From: Tetrahymena thermophila SB210
Lineage: Eukaryota > Ciliophora > Oligohymenophorea > Hymenostomatida > Tetrahymenidae
Assembly (NCBI RefSeq): GCF_000189635.1
Contig: NW_002476522.1
Coordinates: forward strand, 186,001 to 250,000
Direction: 5' to 3'
Length of the DNA stretch: 64,000 nt
Of this stretch, positions 62,525-64,000 are shown piece by piece (position 1 is the stretch's first letter; every line of letters starts with the position of its first letter). The notes below the pieces were generated by a model, which was not told the origin of the DNA, ran no database searches, and was given only the letters and a program-made list of their open reading frames with translations. Made by a program: the position numbers and the translations under genes.

Positions 62525-63688
62525 ATGATAAAGGATCCTGATTAATTTAACTAAAACACAGAAACAGATGAAGAAGCACCTTACTTTATAGAAAATTTTG
62601 ATATATAAAAAGAGTTAGATAAATATAAATATGTTAAACAAAGCAGAAACTTAGCTTACTAATATTTGAGTGAAAATAAACTAATAATTGACTAAAGATA
62701 TGATCTCAAAAAATAAACCAATGATTATAATGCATCATATAAATGCAAAGCATATGATAATAAATCACACTAAGATGTTTTCATTTACTATTATATTACT
62801 TTTGCACAATATGATATATATTACTTAAAATAAATTTTAAAAGCAATTGAGATTTAAAAATTCTTAAACCATGAAAACATAGAAAAAATATATAACTTTG
62901 ATATTATCTCTTATCCTGAAATCAATAAAATGTATGTTGTTTCTGATTTCATGCAAACAAATTTGAGTTTTATCACATAATCTTAGCAATAGCTAACGGA
63001 TGAACATATTTAGTTTTTTATGTATTAAATTTTAAGAGCTTTACACTACATTCACTCTGCTAAAATAGTATTTGGATTTTTATTACCTAGATTCATTCAA
63101 ATCAATTCTGATTGCTCTATAAAAATATCAGAGTTTACTTCATGTGTTGGAAATCAAAATCAAAAGATCAGAAGTTACATACATAAAAACTATTATATGT
63201 CTCCTGAATACATTGTTGAAAAAATTATCACAGAAAAATCAGATATTTGGTCAGCTGGTTGCATTTTTGCTGAATTAATCAATAGAGTAAAGCTTTTCAG
63301 TGGACATGATGATTTTACAGCCATAACTTAAATTCTTTAATTTTGTGGTGAGCAAAATGAAGAAGATTTGAAATTTTACAAATAAATAAATAGAGAAAAA
63401 CTATCAACACTTATGCCAAAAGAAGAATAAATATCCTTGCAAGTAAGATTTCCAAATGCTAATCCTTTGGCATTAGATTTATTGGGTAAAATGCTTACAT
63501 TTAATTTAGAAAAAAGATTTAATGCTCTTGAGTGTTTATAACATGAGTATTTAGCTGATTTATATGACCCTTAAAGCGAATTAATATGTGATTAAGAATT
63601 CGACTGGAGCTTTCTAGATTAACAATTGACTAAAGAAGAAATTATAATGAGATTATACAAAAATTAACTATTTTTTTAATAAAATTGA
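62525..63688 (+). CDS. MAP-kinase-derived pseudokinase, 387 aa
   Basis: Single exon of 388 codons. The overall match is to CMGC/MAPK kinases: DEHIQFFMYQILRALHYIHS (helix E), SPEYIV (activation-segment end), EKSDIWSAGCIFAELINRVK, LDLLGKMLTFNLEKRFNALE, and the MAPK C-terminal signature HEYLADLYDP followed by FDWSFLDQQLTKEEIIMRL. All catalytic motifs are replaced. The VAIK strand reads VFIYYYI (Lys to Tyr, about residue 88), HRDLKPSN reads VFGFLLPRF (about 179) and DFG reads SEF (about 202). The TxY phosphorylation loop is not recognisable. The gene is therefore a degenerate kinase fold likely to serve as scaffold or allosteric partner. ORF integrity over 387 codons argues against a dead pseudogene. 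Confidence 0.9.
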
Positions 63689-64000
63689 AACAAAAATATT
63701 AAAATTAAAAATAATTATTTTATTTTATGTAAACTAACAGTACAGTCTTAATTGGTAAGTTAAGAAAGAAGCATTTTTTCAAAATTTAAAAAACTGGAGT
63801 TATAAAAAAAATACAACGAATTTTTTTACTCTGCTGACGCCGTGTTTCCAATATCTATTATATTAAAAATTAAAAAAAGTTCACTATTTATCAAAATAAA
63901 AAACATTTTTATAAATTTTAATTGATTTTTTGCTTTAAATAAAATATATTTCCTAATAAAATGACTTTGCTCAATTTTAATAATGAGTTGATAAAAAATA
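63689..64000. other. 3' flank of the pseudokinase gene
   Basis: AT-rich except for a short GC-richer islet at about 63828-63852 (CTCTGCTGACGCCGTG core). A unit related to the repeats at 61950-62340 occupies about 63870-64000. Confidence 0.5.
63870..64000. repeat. Copy of the 61950-type repeat beyond the pseudokinase gene
   Basis: The run TTCACTATTTATCAAAATAA, then AAACATTTTTATAAATTTTA and CCTAATAAAATGACTTTGCTCAATTTTA matches about 61960-62070 in the same order and orientation. Related sequence thus flanks the pseudokinase gene on both sides. Confidence 0.65.

Overview
The window is nuclear DNA of a ciliate that reads TAA and TAG as glutamine and uses TGA as its only stop. The sequence is strongly A+T-rich. 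Long reading frames open up only under this code, every gene called here ends in TGA, and introns are AT-rich GT..AG. The closest general match is a Tetrahymena-like oligohymenophorean. Under the standard code nearly every gene looks like a string of short fragments. All gene models below were read by eye with the ciliate code; exon lengths and splice phases were checked for consistency.

Layout. (1) About 1-12,800, minus strand: a tandem array of a pepsin-like (A1) aspartic-protease-fold family. Copies are A (<1-1439, cut by the window edge), B (2881-4889), a decayed copy D (about 6900-7970) and C (8628-10672). They sit in a larger segmental duplication, and both catalytic aspartates are replaced in every readable intact copy. 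(2) 15,331-25,227: two plus-strand paralogues of an ACSF2-type acyl-CoA synthetase with identical internal exon lengths. Between them, on the minus strand, lies a leucine-rich-repeat gene built as about one exon per repeat (18,154-20,931). (3) 27,139-27,985: a small gene of unknown function with an unusually short intron (or a frameshift) and an in-frame TGA. (4) 28,859-33,007: a single-exon minus-strand gene for a 1382-residue secreted, probably GPI-anchored protein. (5) 34,694-37,541: a CDPK-architecture protein with degenerate kinase motifs, an acidic/basic coiled coil and four EF-hands. (6) 38,985-41,564: a Q/N/S-rich protein. (7) 42,340-51,788: four tandem single-exon von Willebrand A-domain genes, each with an N-myristoylation-type start. 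(8) 52,870-57,031: a long coiled-coil protein and the mitochondrial calcium uniporter pore subunit. (9) 58,119-63,688: a small myristoylation-motif protein, two uncharacterised proteins and a MAP-kinase-derived pseudokinase.

The genes do not form operons. The main theme is local tandem duplication (aspartic-protease fold, ACSF2, vWA). A second theme is loss of catalytic residues in otherwise intact folds: the protease array and two kinase-fold genes. Two systems, MCU and the second ACSF2 copy, are predicted to act in mitochondria. No tRNA, rRNA, CRISPR or transposase gene was recognised.
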